From Brachycybe producta (lineage: Eukaryota; Arthropoda; Diplopoda; Playtdesmida; Andrognathidae), in contig JAUPFP010000006.1 of NCBI GenBank assembly GCA_036925085.1, positions 4,243,131-4,307,130 of the forward strand: a stretch of 64,000 nucleotides of DNA. Reading direction: 5' to 3'. Numbering within the stretch: position 1 is the stretch's first letter; each line of letters starts with the position of its first letter. Under the pieces are notes generated by a model, which did no database searches, was not told the DNA's origin, and saw only the letters and a list, made by a program, of their open reading frames with translations. Below are positions 53,465 to 64,000 of the stretch, piece after piece. A program made the translations under genes and the position numbers.

Positions 53465-54325
53465 TTTGAAAAAAAAAAGTAATTTAAATTAACCCAGTAT
53501 TGTATTTTTTAACAAAGCAACGAAAAAAATGAAACAAAAATGAATTAATACTAATAAAAAAAAGACTTAATTAACTTTCAGCCTTTTCAACGAACAATTT
53601 AAATTTTAACCTAATCTGAAAACAGTTAAATTTCAACTGAACACAAAAATTATTTTCACTGAGAAAATAAATATAATTAAGACATGACAACCAATTACAG
53701 TTCAGTTGCAATGAAACTGGACAAATACCATTGGTCGTAGAGGGAGCCACAGCCACTTACGTCACAAAATATGCATAAAAAACCAACATAAAAAGTCACA
53801 TGGCTAAAAGTTGACGTTTTCCCCCTTTTCGTGCCATTCCAAGAGCTCTTAGTGAGTAGTGATGCTCGAATACCTTTTAAGTATCGATATTTTATGGTAT
53901 CGTGTACACTTGGAAAGTAGGCCTACTCGATGTTTATATACTCAATAAATTTACTTTTCTCTGAATATGGAGTATTACTTGTACTCACATGAGTAAAACT
54001 TCTAATATTCAGTATATTAATAGGTTTAGGGTGATTTCAATGCCGCCTAAACAAAAACAAACTTCGACACATTAACATATGTACCAAATTAAAGGTTTAC
54101 AACTAATTTACCTGAAAACACTAGAGAAACGTCCCAGAAAAATCACAAGTCATAAACAAAATCCTTTACAGGTGAACCATTATGGCGTCTAAACACTGCA
54201 TATTAGTGTTGGACGCCATGTATGTACACGTTAATTGCTTCAAAATCTTACCTTCATGTACATGCCTAACAAGAAATACAATATTCTCTATATAGTTGCA
54301 TATTCAATTCAACTCAGTACACCTA
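53465..54325. other. Spacer between orphan exon and LINE fragment
   Basis: No exon seen. TAGTGATGCTCGAATACC near 53857 resembles a hAT end, with TCGATATTTTATGGTATCG inverted motif beside it, but no matching right end or duplication was found. Confidence 0.3.
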
Positions 54326-54329
54326 CAAT

Positions 54330-54690
54330 CAGCTTAAAAGCCATGTTGCAGGGGGGATTAAGGTAAAACAAATCATCATTGTTAAATTGAAATCGTCCTA
54401 ACAAAGAACTATCAACTGGAAGAGAATTCCATAGCCTAATAACATTCTGAGAAAAAAGACCAAAAATATGCATCCGTTCTAGCGATTAATTCTTTTAAAG
54501 TCTTTGTCTTTCCTTACAAGGATGTGTATTCAATAAAGCCATTAAGTAGGGCAATATTATCATCTGCCAGTAAAAGTCCGAAAAGGGCAAGGCATTTCTT
54601 CGGCCTGCTAATGATTCCCTTGAGTTATAGTCCCTTTCTTTTCGTGCAAATTGCACAACAGGTTCACTAGTTTTGTAAAATTACATGTAA
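54330..54690 (-). pseudogene. LINE reverse-transcriptase C-terminal remnant
   Basis: The minus strand encodes, in two frames, LAGRRNALPFSDFYWQMI with ALLNT and then FFSQNVIRLWNSLPVDSSLL. The LxxRR..L....F....L.N and FFSxRVxxxWNSLP blocks are the conserved tail of CR1/Jockey-like LINE ORF2. A stop and a frame change separate the blocks. It lies within 0.4 kb of the SR gene's 3' end. Confidence 0.75.
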
Positions 54691-54987
54691 GGAGCAAATT
54701 GAAAACATCCACATAACCAAAATAAATACATTTTCAAATAAATGCAATTTATTTTCACACAGGAAGAAAGAACTCTGAAAAAGATTTTTTCACTTCGAAA
54801 AGTGATTGTTCACTTACGTTAACTATACATGCCATTTTATATGAAACTCAAAATCAACATAACGTAGCGGTTAAAACCAAATTGCTATTTTACAGATAAT
54901 GTCGAATACAAATAAACAAGATGCAAGTTTAAAGATACAATGAAAAATAGTAAACCAAATTACAACATAAAAGTGATGGTAATTATA

Positions 54988-54993
54988 TTTATT
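54988..54993 (-). terminator. Polyadenylation signal AATAAA for the SR gene
   Basis: AATAAA on the minus strand 106 nt after the stop codon of the SRSF4/5/6-like gene, a typical distance for a short 3' UTR. Confidence 0.55.
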
Positions 54994-55098
54994 ACATATA
55001 TAAGCAACAAACATTTGCAAAAAGAATGAAAAGCATATACCACCAATTAATTAAAACCAGACGTGTGAGAATGAATGAACGACTGATATCCGAGTAAT

Positions 55099-58000
55099 CT
55101 AATCTTCGTCTTTTCCAGATTTCATGGGAGACGAACGGTCCTCGCTCTTCACAGACTTTGCAGGCGAACGTGATGTCGATTTACTCCTTTCAATGCTCTT
55201 CCCGCGGCTTATGGACCTCGACCTGGAGCGACCAACAGAATGGCTGCGAGAGCGAGATTTCGATTTCGACTTAGATTTCGAATTAGAAGCAGACCGCGAA
55301 CGTTGAGTCTTCGAAAGAGAACCCATCTTGGACTTTGATCGGGAACGAGGAGAGCGAGAGCGAGACCTAGAACGTGAACGAGAACGTCGGCTAGACCTAG
55401 AACGAGAACGGCTTCGACTACGACTGGAACGTGAACGAGAGCGAGAACTAATGAAACAAAACAAAAAAAAACTATGAGAAACCGTAATTAATACAATACA
55501 ATAAGTAAACAGTGAGTACCGCCTTCGACTCTTGTGTGACTTGTCCTCCACAAGTTTAATGCGTCTTCCATTTAGTTCGGTATCATTCAGCTTATCAATG
55601 GCATTTTTCATGTCAGTGTACGACGTGAACTCCACCACACTATAATTATTAAAAATACATCGAAACAGTTATACACAGAAATTTAAAAATATGAGAGCCA
55701 CACCGAACAATGAACTAAATCCTCACCGAGTGATAGAATGACAATAAATAGGTAAGTGCGGTTATATTTTTAAAAAACTATTTCAAAATCGCGAATTCCT
55801 AATTCTTATGTTAAACTCCATTGAGTACGCCCAAATATGAAAAAAAAAAAACAATCTATTAAAATGTTTGTAAAAATAGTTTCAATAAACCAGAAAAAAA
55901 CAGCACGTGCGCCAATGTGCTGGCTTCACTGTAGTTTAATTGTGGTTTTTTAAAATTATTTTTAGGAATTTTTAAGAGCAATTTTAATAGATGTTTTTTT
56001 CTTAATTGGGCGTACTCAATGGAGTTTATTTAACATATGATTTAGAAATTCGCCATTTTGAAATAGTTTTTAAAAACATAACCGCACTTAACAATTTAAC
56101 CTTAAAGAGGTGCACATTGTACTTTGAAAACTTCATATTGAACAACTTTAAATATGAAAAATAAACATATTGCCACTGCGACTGTGTATTTTAAAAAATT
56201 AACATTTTTCCTTTAACATTGGGTCTATGGACTCAATAAAAAAAACGATGCTAGCGCTCTTTGCGGAGATTTTTCGAAGTCATTTAGTAATGTAGACTGT
56301 TAAGCGTAAATAAGATTAGAAAAATATATACGAACCCTTCATTAAGATGCTGCTTGTGAGCGTCCGCATACGTCACTTCACCGGCTTGTCTCATAAAATC
56401 TTTAAGATCCTGACAGATTTCACGAGACAAAACAAAAAAAATATTAAAAACACACGACAGCATTAAGTTTAAAAATAGTATGTTTATATGCTTTTGAAAT
56501 TCTGAGTTTACACCAAATATCAAATTAATGTTCTTTATAGTTTGAAGAAAAGGCCATCAATATTTGAGGACCATTATTAATTATACTGACGAAGCTACAA
56601 CCCACGACCACAATTCTTTGACAACACCCAAAGCTGAAGTTCACCACCTTTCATTTTTGTCAAATTTCCCAAGTAATTAATTTACATTACGACTGTGCTT
56701 CGGACCCATTTCCCCCCTCCCTCCTTTATGTCTAAACTAACAAATTTAAAACTATTGATAGTCGAATTAAGACAAAACAAAGGATTACTTTGTGTTTCGC
56801 GAGAATTATGAAGAATTACCTTTTTGAGCCTTTAAAACGAGCATTCCACACAAAATCGTTAACCACCCAAAAGACTCGACCCAGAGGCAAACGACATTGG
56901 ACAAGAGACGCCCTTTAGCTCTCACGACATGAACTCTCTCTCTCGCACAATACCCTGTCTTTCTCACTCAAGACTCACATCGGCCACGCACAGGGGGAGT
57001 GACAAAATGAGACCAGGAGCCCTCGAACTTGACTCGGGACGTCCGTCAAACGTATAAGTTGAAGACAAGTGGTAAGGAGCGAGGACTTGGGTGGGTTATC
57101 AGGAAGTCGTGGCATGCCATCGTAAAACGCTCAAAAGCCACAACCCCCTCCCAAAAAAAAAGGTCTCTCCGTCGTGACTTATGAGTACCAAGACCTTGTC
57201 TCCAATAACGAGTAAAAGCAGAACGGCCCGGATATCGTACGACCTCCACCCTCTAGTGTAAAAGCCCCAAATGAATTCTCTCTCGCACTCCCGACAGAAA
57301 CGCCAAAAGACCCTTAAACGAATCGCCGCAATCGTTTAAAACCACACAAAAGGTACCAGGCGTGAGTCAATGGCGTCTTTCTTTAGAAAAGAATGTCAAG
57401 ATAACTATTTGTTTCGGTAAAGAAAAAGATCAAAAAGCACGAGAACAGTGCGATACAACCAAAAAATTTAGATATTTTTTTAATATAACGATAAACTTCA
57501 ACCTATTCGCATTTCATTAACTATCGTCTAAATCCCAACACAAGCCAAAGTTTCATAATATTCTCGCCAAAGTCTCGAAAAGTCGAATCTTCGTGCTTTA
57601 AGAAAATTTAGAATTCATCCCACCTCTTAAAAAAAAATAAAAACTCGCAAAAATTAATTTTGAAACGAATTAGAAACAACACAAAAATAATCTGTTCTCG
57701 CACTTCCAATCAACTGCTTAAAACGGTTACATTTACACAAAAACGCCCACGTCATACTTAAAAAGATTATGCAGAAATTTAAAATTGTATTCGAAACAAT
57801 CGTGCAATAAAAAGAAAATTGCCCGCAAAATTTAGTCAGAAGAATGTATGGTAGACTGTTTATATTTTACCTGCCAACTGACTCGGCTAGACAGATTTTC
57901 CACGATGAGTCGGTATTCGGTCCGGGTTGGTGGCCCATATCGTCTAGGCATCGAAGATCAAAAAGTGCGAATAAACAAATAACGAAAATAAATATGATAA

Positions 58001-59536
58001 AGTAACAGGATTGGACAATGTTTTTTTTTTGATTATTTTAAAATATTCAAAATTAATCGATAATAATCAGAGGCAATTTTGATTGTAATCAAACCCCTTC
58101 ATTAATCTGTTGAATTGTATCGCAGCTTTTTCTTGGCTTTAAATTCAAAAAAGAAAATTGATAATTTAACTAGAGGCTAAATAGCAAAATTACTTCGAAA
58201 AATCTCCGCAGAGCGCGCTATCATTATTTTTCTATTGGGCCCATAGACCCATTGTTTAAGAACAAATGTTAATTTTTAAAATACACAGTGGCGGCAATAT
58301 GTTTATTTTTCATATTTAAAGTTGTCCAATATTAAGTTTTCAAAGTGCAATGTGCACCTTAAATATATGTTGATCGAGTGACAGAATGACGAAAAATTGG
58401 TAAGTGCGGTTCTATTTTTAAAAAGTATTTCAAAAACACGAATTTCTAAATCTTATGTTAAACTATTGAGTACGCGCTCGTAAGCAAAAAAAAAACATCG
58501 ATTAAAATGCTCGTAAAAATAATTTTAGAAAACCAGAAAAAAAAAACAGCACATGCGCCAATGTATTGGCTTTACTGTGGTTTGCTGACGAGCGCGTACT
58601 AAATGGAGATTAACAGTTAGAAATTCGCGATTTTGAAATAGTTTTTAAAAATAACCGCACTTACCAATTTTTTGTCATTCTGTCACTCGATCAGTATATA
58701 TTTAAGGTGCACATTGCACTTTGAAAACTTAATATTGGACAACTTTAAATATGAAAAATAAACGTATTGCCGCGATTGTTGTGTATTTTAAAAATTAACA
58801 TTTTTTCTTTAACATTGGGTCTATGCGCTCAATAGAAAAAGGATGCCAGCGCTCTTTGTGGAGATTTTTCGAACTAATTTTGTGATGTAGCCTCTTAATT
58901 TTAATTTGACATTCGACTTAAAATAAACCCTTTTTTTCTTCTTCTTATCAATTGTTAACGTTACCAATCAGAAAAAAGCATGTTGGAGTTCTTACTTGTC
59001 AACCCAATTGTCACGACGTCTTGAACCGCCACCATCTCTCCCACCGCCACCGCCGCCGCCACCACCTCCACTTCTACCACGAGCCGTTCCCCTTGCATGA
59101 GCCACAATGATCCTGAAAAATAAATATTAAGTTTAGTACGCAAAAGATACACATAACTTGGAACAAAAAAAAAAACTTGATAAAACTCAAAAGATACCTT
59201 TCACTTAAAAGCTCTTTTCCATTCAGTTCATAAACGGCATCATCAGCATCTCTGTAGTCGTCGAATTCCTGCCAAATCATGGAGAGATATAGTATACAGA
59301 TATGTTGACAGTGAGCACATACTGCATACGGCGTCAAGTTGATGTACGTCATTATCGTATTGCAGTATGTTCCCGTTGTTAACGTATGCAGATAACCAGC
59401 TTATATTACTTACGACAAATCCAAAACCGTTCTTTAGAAGAATCTCACGAATACGTCCATAACCTTTGAAAAACTTCTCCAAATCCCTTTCACGGACATC
59501 GTATGGAAGCCGACCAACGTAAACTCTAGTTCCCAT
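55099..59536 (-). CDS. SRSF4/6: SR splicing factor, SRSF4/5/6 (B52) type, 7 coding exons
   Basis: Exons: 59414-59536, 59198-59268, 58996-59112, 57871-57943, 56336-56409, 55520-55639, 55099-55447; phases agree, 927 nt, 308 aa. SR proteins bind exonic enhancers and recruit spliceosome components. RRM1 (about 3-72): [56 protein letters not shown]. Gly-rich hinge with nine consecutive Gly at about 80-88. Pseudo-RRM (about 107-182): [39 protein letters not shown] (SWQDLKD is the diagnostic heptad, split over an exon junction), [29 protein letters not shown] domain from about 190: long Arg-Ser runs, then Lys/Ser-rich ending KSGKDED. An acceptor directly before ATG implies an upstream untranslated exon. 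Human SRSF4 is longer, SRSF5/6 of similar size, so it is best called the common SRSF4/5/6 orthologue. Confidence 0.96.
55727..56303. mobile_element. TTAA hairpin MITE, family A, left end missing
   Basis: Starts inside the left arm (CGAGTGATAGAATGACAATA) and runs to GTAATGTAGACTG-TTAA. Fills most of the SR-gene intron between exons 55639 and 56336, ending 32 bp from the latter exon. Confidence 0.85.
56410..57870 (-). other. SR-gene intron free of mobile elements; candidate regulatory or poison-exon region
   Basis: Unlike the neighbouring introns, most of this 1.46-kb intron has no repeat copy (only a family B scrap at about 57560-57630) and 56850-57420 is GC-richer. A strong minus-strand donor GTGAGTCT lies at 56971-56978, following a stretch with stops. 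SR genes commonly harbour stop-containing cassette exons for autoregulation; this is inference. Confidence 0.4.
58166..58898. mobile_element. TTAA hairpin MITE, family A, full copy (SR-gene intron)
   Basis: TTAA at both sides, ends CTAGAGGCTAAATAGC (two extra bases) and GTGATGTAGCCTC, paired arms throughout. Occupies most of the intron between the exons 57943 and 58996, ending about 98 bp from the latter. Confidence 0.88.
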
Positions 59537-59539
59537 CCT

Positions 59540-60437
59540 AAAAAGCAGGATAATAAAAAAAATCATGGGTTTTAAAAATATCAAAATGTTATTTTTACAT
59601 CATGATTTAAGAGAATTTTACTATCCGCAGATAACGGATATCCAATTTTATTATCCCTAAAATATACATTTTTGCATGTTTTACACAAACTTAAAATACT
59701 TGTTTTGTAAAATTTGTTGCACAGGATGAACACCATAGAAAGAATCCTCAAAAATCATTGAGTTAAATAATTTGAAGTATTTATTGCAATATTATTTATA
59801 AATACTTTATATTCCATACTTTACATATTTTTTTTCCCAAAATTATATGAATCAATTGTAATTGTTATGTATGATATTAATGATGTATGGAATCCCTACA
59901 TCATTACTATCACACATAATAAAAATATGAATAATTAAAACAATTTAAACAAATTTAAAGTATGGTCTTTATTAATTGACATAACTTATATGGACACTTG
60001 CCCTAAAGAGACATTTTTAGGTCCCTTTACAGAAAATGGTTTTAAGGTAAATGTCCCCTTAGGGCAAATGATTTTAGGAATAAAATTTATTATAAAAATG
60101 AACGACGAGTGTACATTTCAAATGTTGAAATGTATGAATTTTTATTAATAAAAGTTATAGACATCACATGAGTTAACTGTTCATTTCTTAAACATTTTTC
60201 TATAATCATATGTTTTAATTTATGTCTTTAAATATATACATTTTTAATATTTTATTTCATAATTATAATAGTAGATATTTTTTAGCAATAAGCAAAACAA
60301 TTAAGTTTTGGGCAACATCACTACTGAATGCACGTAAATACAAAGCAAACTGATTCAGAATAATCTCCTTTTTGGCATTAAAAAGGCGTCCAAATGAAAG
60401 TCGGCGCCATTTATAGATCGTTGGCCACTATCTATGG
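59540..60437 (-). other. 5' flanking intron of the SR gene; GGACATTTGCCC repeats
   Basis: AT-rich, no exon seen. Short CTTGCCCTAAAGAGACATTT and AATGTCCCCTTAGGGCAAAT units at 59990-60080 belong to the same degenerate repeat as 33055-33197. Confidence 0.35.
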
Positions 60438-60445
60438 CTCTGGAA

Positions 60446-61040
60446 TAGTGTTGGGCGATCCATATCGATTTTTCGGAGTATCGATGTTTTCCTTCCGATT
60501 TTTTCGATTTTTGTATCGATTTTCGTTTTCCCGATTTTCCTATGGATCGATTTATTTTGGTCAAAATCGATTCTTTCGATCCAATGAAAAAATGAATGAA
60601 TGAATAGGTGAATAGGGCCGGATAGGGCCAATAGATCATATCACTATGAAGTATTTGCCAACTGTAGCTACCTCTGTGCCATCAGAACGTCTTTTTTTGA
60701 ACGCCGGCAATATAATGAAGCATTATAATGTGAAACGAAACCGGCTTACAGTTAAACGACTTTCCAAACTATTATTTTTAAGCTCGTTGGGAAAAAAAAT
60801 TTGGTTCTAAAATTGAGATCGCACGGATTAAAATGAAATTCAACGTTAAATTATATGCATTTTCAATACTTTTCACTGTTTTCAGTACATGTGCTAAAAT
60901 GTTAGCAAATATTTAGGTTTTTTGTTAAGTATAGTTAGTATACTTAAATATAAAAATCGATCCAAAAAATCGATTTTTTAGTACCGATTTTTGGATCGGA
61001 TCGAAGAATCGATTTTTTTGCTGTGGCTCGCCCATCACTA
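60446..61040 (+). mobile_element. Internally deleted hAT element keeping the transposase C-terminus
   Basis: 595 bp with terminal repeats TAGTGTTGGGCGATCC and GGCTCGCCCATCACTA and a perfect 8-bp target duplication CTCTGGAA (60438-60445, 61041-61048). The plus strand at about 60645-60810 encodes YLPTVATSVPSERLF, NAGNIM and KRNRLTVKRLSKLLFLSSLG, the hAT dimerisation tail (ATSVPSERLFS.AG...RNRL). Everything upstream of this in the transposase is missing, so it is non-autonomous. Confidence 0.93.
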
Positions 61041-61117
61041 CTCTGGAAACGCCCTGATTATAGCGCCACCAAGTGGTCGATAGAGATACTACGAAAATTG
61101 GCCTACACGCTGTCAAC

Positions 61118-61311
61118 ACAAAAGTTAATTAAAAAACGGGATAAACAGACCTTTTTATGACGAATGGCAACTTCTAATTGGTTGGTTATGTAGTCTGAAA
61201 AGGGCAGAGCAAGTGACGTCAGACTACATAACAAACCAATTAGAAGAAGCGTTCGTCATAAAAACGGCGGAGCAAACATCTGCTTATCCCGTTTTTTAAT
61301 TGCCTGTGTGA
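61118..61311. mobile_element. MITE-like foldback, family C copy 7
   Basis: Arms AATTAAAAAACGGGATAAAC and, inverted, AATTAAAAAACGGGATAAGC followed by CAGATGTTTGCTCCGCC; right tip TTGCCTGTGTG. Core GCAACTTCTAATTGG, GTGACGTCAGACTACATAAC. The arm sequence is again unique to this copy. Confidence 0.8.
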
Positions 61312-61329
61312 ACACATTGCTCCATTGAG

Positions 61330-61367
61330 CTTAACCCCCCCCCCCCCCCCTCCCTCCCTCCCTCGAG
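61330..61367 (+). repeat. Poly-C / CCCT tract
   Basis: Run of about 16 C followed by TCCCTCCCTCCCTC. Confidence 0.9.
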
Positions 61368-61369
61368 TC

Positions 61370-61865
61370 CCTAGTGTCCCAGTTTTATTAAAAACAAAAA
61401 TGGGATCTCCATAATCTACTTAGATTTCCATGAAATTTTTCAAAAATTAATGATTTATATATAATTTCCCTTACATACCTAATTTCAAATGTAACTAATG
61501 AATAAAATATTTGAAATTAAACCACGACGACGCACATACAAAACAAAAACGCGTGAAATCAAAGATCACCGTGTCTTTCCAACAACATAATAAAAAACAT
61601 CATCAATAAAAAAAAGATGGCGACAAAGAAAAGCGAAAACGGAAAAAGACGCATGTTCAATTTTTACTGAAATCACTAGATACCTACATTAATGAACAGC
61701 TCAAATGTCCATTGCGACTAATTTACAAATATTAAACGGACAAATAATCACCTGAAACGAAGCAAAATCCTTCAAACAATCCGGTTAACAGTAGATAAAG
61801 GAAAAGAAAACAGATCGAGAAAAAACACACCACAGATTACAGAAAACGTAATTACATGTTACTTA
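61370..61865 (-). promoter_or_regulatory. Possible SR-gene first (untranslated) exon and promoter
   Basis: A minus-strand donor CGTTTCAG/GTGATTATTT at about 61752 and an AAGATGGCG motif near 61615 are the only gene-like signals upstream of the SR start codon. The coding exon begins right after an acceptor, so a 5' UTR exon must exist somewhere to the right. Assignment is tentative. Confidence 0.3.
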
Positions 61866-62905
61866 GTACTACAGCATCATAAGGGGTGATCACATCCCGA
61901 AGAAGCCCCGCCCCCAAATTAGAGGCGACGCCATATTGAAACGTCACAAGACTATAATATTTCTATTTATGTTTTGACGTAATTCACACCCTGCAAACAA
62001 CAGTTTTCTAACGGTTTCTTTTTTTTACAGTTTTTAATGTGTTAGTTGTAAAAATATTTAATATATTAATAATAATATTAACATTTGATATTAATTTTAT
62101 ACTAGTAATAATTATTGTAAAATATTAAAATTAATAATAAATTTTATTAATTATTAAATAATAATTAATATATTAAAATATATAATGAAATTGAGTATGT
62201 TGTATTAAAATTAATAATATTATTGGTATTAATCATAGGCGTAAATTAGGGTGGCGGCTGCCATCCCCCCAAAAAAAACTAAATTAATTTTCTTTTTTTT
62301 TAAGAAAATTATTTCTAATGTTTTTGTAAGTTTAACTTGCAATAAAACAGAATATAAGTTCACACGTTTGTCACTAATTTATCTCTTCCTGTTCATGAAG
62401 CAGTGTTAATGCCTTCAGGCTTCAATCCTTCCAAAAATGCAAAGCAATATATGAGGTATTTTTTTTCTTAGTCCCCAACACTTGCCACCCCACTTTTTAG
62501 TCGCAATTTACGCATATAGTATTGATATATCATTATAATAGTATTATACTAGCAACAATAATATTATTATAGGCTCTTATTATTATTTATAAATTATAAT
62601 ATACTGTTTATAACAACAAATGTAAAAAAGAACATGTTAGTTGTGTTATATGTGAATAAAAAATAAACGTAATAAATTATTGTTACAAAAAGTATAATAG
62701 TTTAATAAATATTCTTTTATAAAAAAATCAATAAAAACATTTGATGTTTTTTTACAACTTAAAAAACATTTCAAAACACTGATTTTGAACGTAAATAACA
62801 TTGACTGTAATGGTCTGATATTCCAAGCTGAAATTCTTGTTACATCACAGAGCTGTTCCAGGGGCTCTTTCCTATTGGCTGAAGACTATGAGCACTTGGG
62901 CTAGT
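61866..62905. mobile_element. Foldback repeat, family D copy 4, longest
   Basis: Left: AAGGGGTGATCACATCCCG, AGGCGACGCCATATTGAAAC; right: CACAGAGCTGTTCCAGGGGC, CTATTGGCTGAAG and ATGAGCAC, with AT-rich centre. A segment at 62235-62520 (CGTAAATTAGGGTGGCGGCT, inverted by CACTTTTTAGTCGCAATTTA) looks like a further insertion. Confidence 0.6.
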
Positions 62906-63215
62906 ATAGTATAGCTGCCTTCTCCTTCAGGTCTGCTCATTTCAGCTTTAATGTTCAATCAAAATGCACTGTAGCACCACTAGGCGGGTCAGTTACCCAC
63001 TGTCTATTTTATAAAGAATGTTCAATTTTTCATACAGTATGTATGATTGAAAACAAAGAACTTTTTTCTTAATCAATTTTAATTAATTTCAAAGTTGTGT
63101 AATTTTTTTTTAAAAATTTGGTTTTAAACTATATTGAAAGCTGGTTACTTTTTTTTAGTTGGTTACAACTTAAATTTAATGCTGCCAAATTTTTAGAATT
63201 GTTTTGTAACAGTGA
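62906..63215. other. Spacer, no feature seen
   Basis: AT-rich, no exon or recognised repeat. GTAGCACCACTAGGCGGGTC near 62970 is the only GC-richer piece. Confidence 0.3.
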
Positions 63216-64000
63216 CATACTTCACAGGTCTGGAGGGAGCTTAGGGCGACTTGAATGACCCAAGAGCCTCACAATGCCATTTAAAAAACGATTTTCTTGG
63301 GTGCGAACGTTTGTACGACTTGTGCCAATGCCTGCATCAAATGTGACAACCTGGTTGGGCTCTTTCAAGTATTTGAAGGAGCAGACAAATTCCTGGTGGT
63401 GAGCTGTCAGGCTGGTGGATGCCATGTTGTGTCCAGGAGACCTGTCACAATTGGGTTCAATGGGTGATAGGAGTAGCCTGGCGGGTTATAATGGCCAGGC
63501 CGGCCATTAATCCGGACAATGCATAGTACCAGCAGGCTGGCCTTTTGGTCATCGACCTCATCTTTTGTGGCTTATTGGTTTATCTTGTGTTGTGTAACAG
63601 TTGCCCTGCTGGCCTGTAGTTATGTAAATAACATTTTTGCTGTTTTATTAAATATTCATTTTGTACTGTTACTACTGTGTCGTGTCATTCTTGTGGGGAG
63701 TTTACTGAGGGGAGAGGGGATTTTGTAGAGAAATCATTGCTCCTTCTTCCGTCTTTTCAGCCAGTATAACTCGCAACCTGTGTGCAGCAGAACTGATTAT
63801 TCTCCTATGGTTCTCGTTCCGTCGTCATCTTTACTGCTATCGAATTCGTTAAGGTTGACTACAGTGGCCGGCACCACCCAACGGTTCTTTGCGAGGCTCT
63901 ACGAGCTTATATCTTTATATCCTTATAAATTTAACTGGGAGGTCAAGATCATGACAGATTCCCATGCTATTTGTCATTTGCAGACTGCCAAGAACCTTCA
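63216..64000 (+). pseudogene. Retrotransposon fossil, probably Ty3/Gypsy-like, running off the right edge
   Basis: Near the window end (about 63920-64000, plus strand) the sequence encodes the conserved RNase H core of an LTR-retrotransposon pol (IMTDSHAICHLQTAKNL, family form TDHxAL..L...KN). The region from about 63430 to 63720 has LTR-like character and could be a terminal repeat, but its ends are not resolved. The element looks broken and rearranged, with pol parts missing between these pieces. The remainder, if any, lies outside the window. Confidence 0.6.

Noticed and set aside
55124-55306. Plus-strand frame rich in Asp/Arg/Leu
   Set aside because: It is the complement of the SR-gene RS repeats; the RS reading is the conserved one.
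63222-63425. 67-residue minus-strand open frame (starts MASTSLTAHHQEF)
   Set aside because: Not recognised, adjoining a retrotransposon fossil; no splice partner or homology by eye, so not called a gene.

Overview
The window is 64 kb of intron-rich, AT-rich animal nuclear DNA. Three conserved single-copy housekeeping genes lie head-to-tail on the minus strand. No bacterial, viral-genome or organellar features are present. Gene content, GT-AG introns, a THAP exon and many cut-and-paste transposons point to a metazoan. The high intron number (23 coding exons in the 4E-T gene) argues for an intron-rich invertebrate or basal chordate rather than a fly or nematode. I cannot name the species.

Layout. 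330-485 (-): first coding exon of a THAP zinc-finger protein whose rest lies off the left edge. 3196-16791 (-): SETD1, the catalytic subunit of the COMPASS histone H3K4 methyltransferase, 13 coding exons, about 1600 aa. 17.4-24.9 kb: gene-free and transposon-rich. 24878-47850 (-): eIF4E-transporter (4E-T, EIF4ENIF1), 23 coding exons, about 1307 aa. 48-53 kb: transposon-rich, with one well-formed orphan exon at 53245-53464 that may be an alternative first exon of 4E-T. 55099-59536 (-): an SR splicing factor of the SRSF4/5/6 (B52) type, 7 coding exons, 308 aa. 59.5-64 kb: mobile elements, ending in a retrotransposon pol fragment.

The exon models were built by hand. Intron phases are consistent across all three genes and the summed coding lengths are multiples of three (4803, 3924 and 927 nt). 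The one unresolved boundary is a SETD1 donor near 7271/7307. The three genes act in chromatin activation, mRNA repression in P-bodies and splicing; nothing suggests joint regulation beyond shared orientation.

Introns and spacers are packed with non-autonomous DNA transposons. Several are defined by terminal repeats plus target duplications: a TTAA-flanked long-hairpin family with about 12 copies; hAT elements with 8-bp duplications (10301-11094, 14387-14561, 19328-19811, 23435-23752, 60446-61040); a Tc3-like transposase remnant; a TA-flanked mariner-type MITE; a TTA-flanked family; and a 365-bp element of unclear superfamily with a 7-bp duplication. There are LINE remnants, a solo LTR, and LTR-element fossils. 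The most unusual signal is a MITE-like family with conserved core and tips but copy-specific, internally paired arms.
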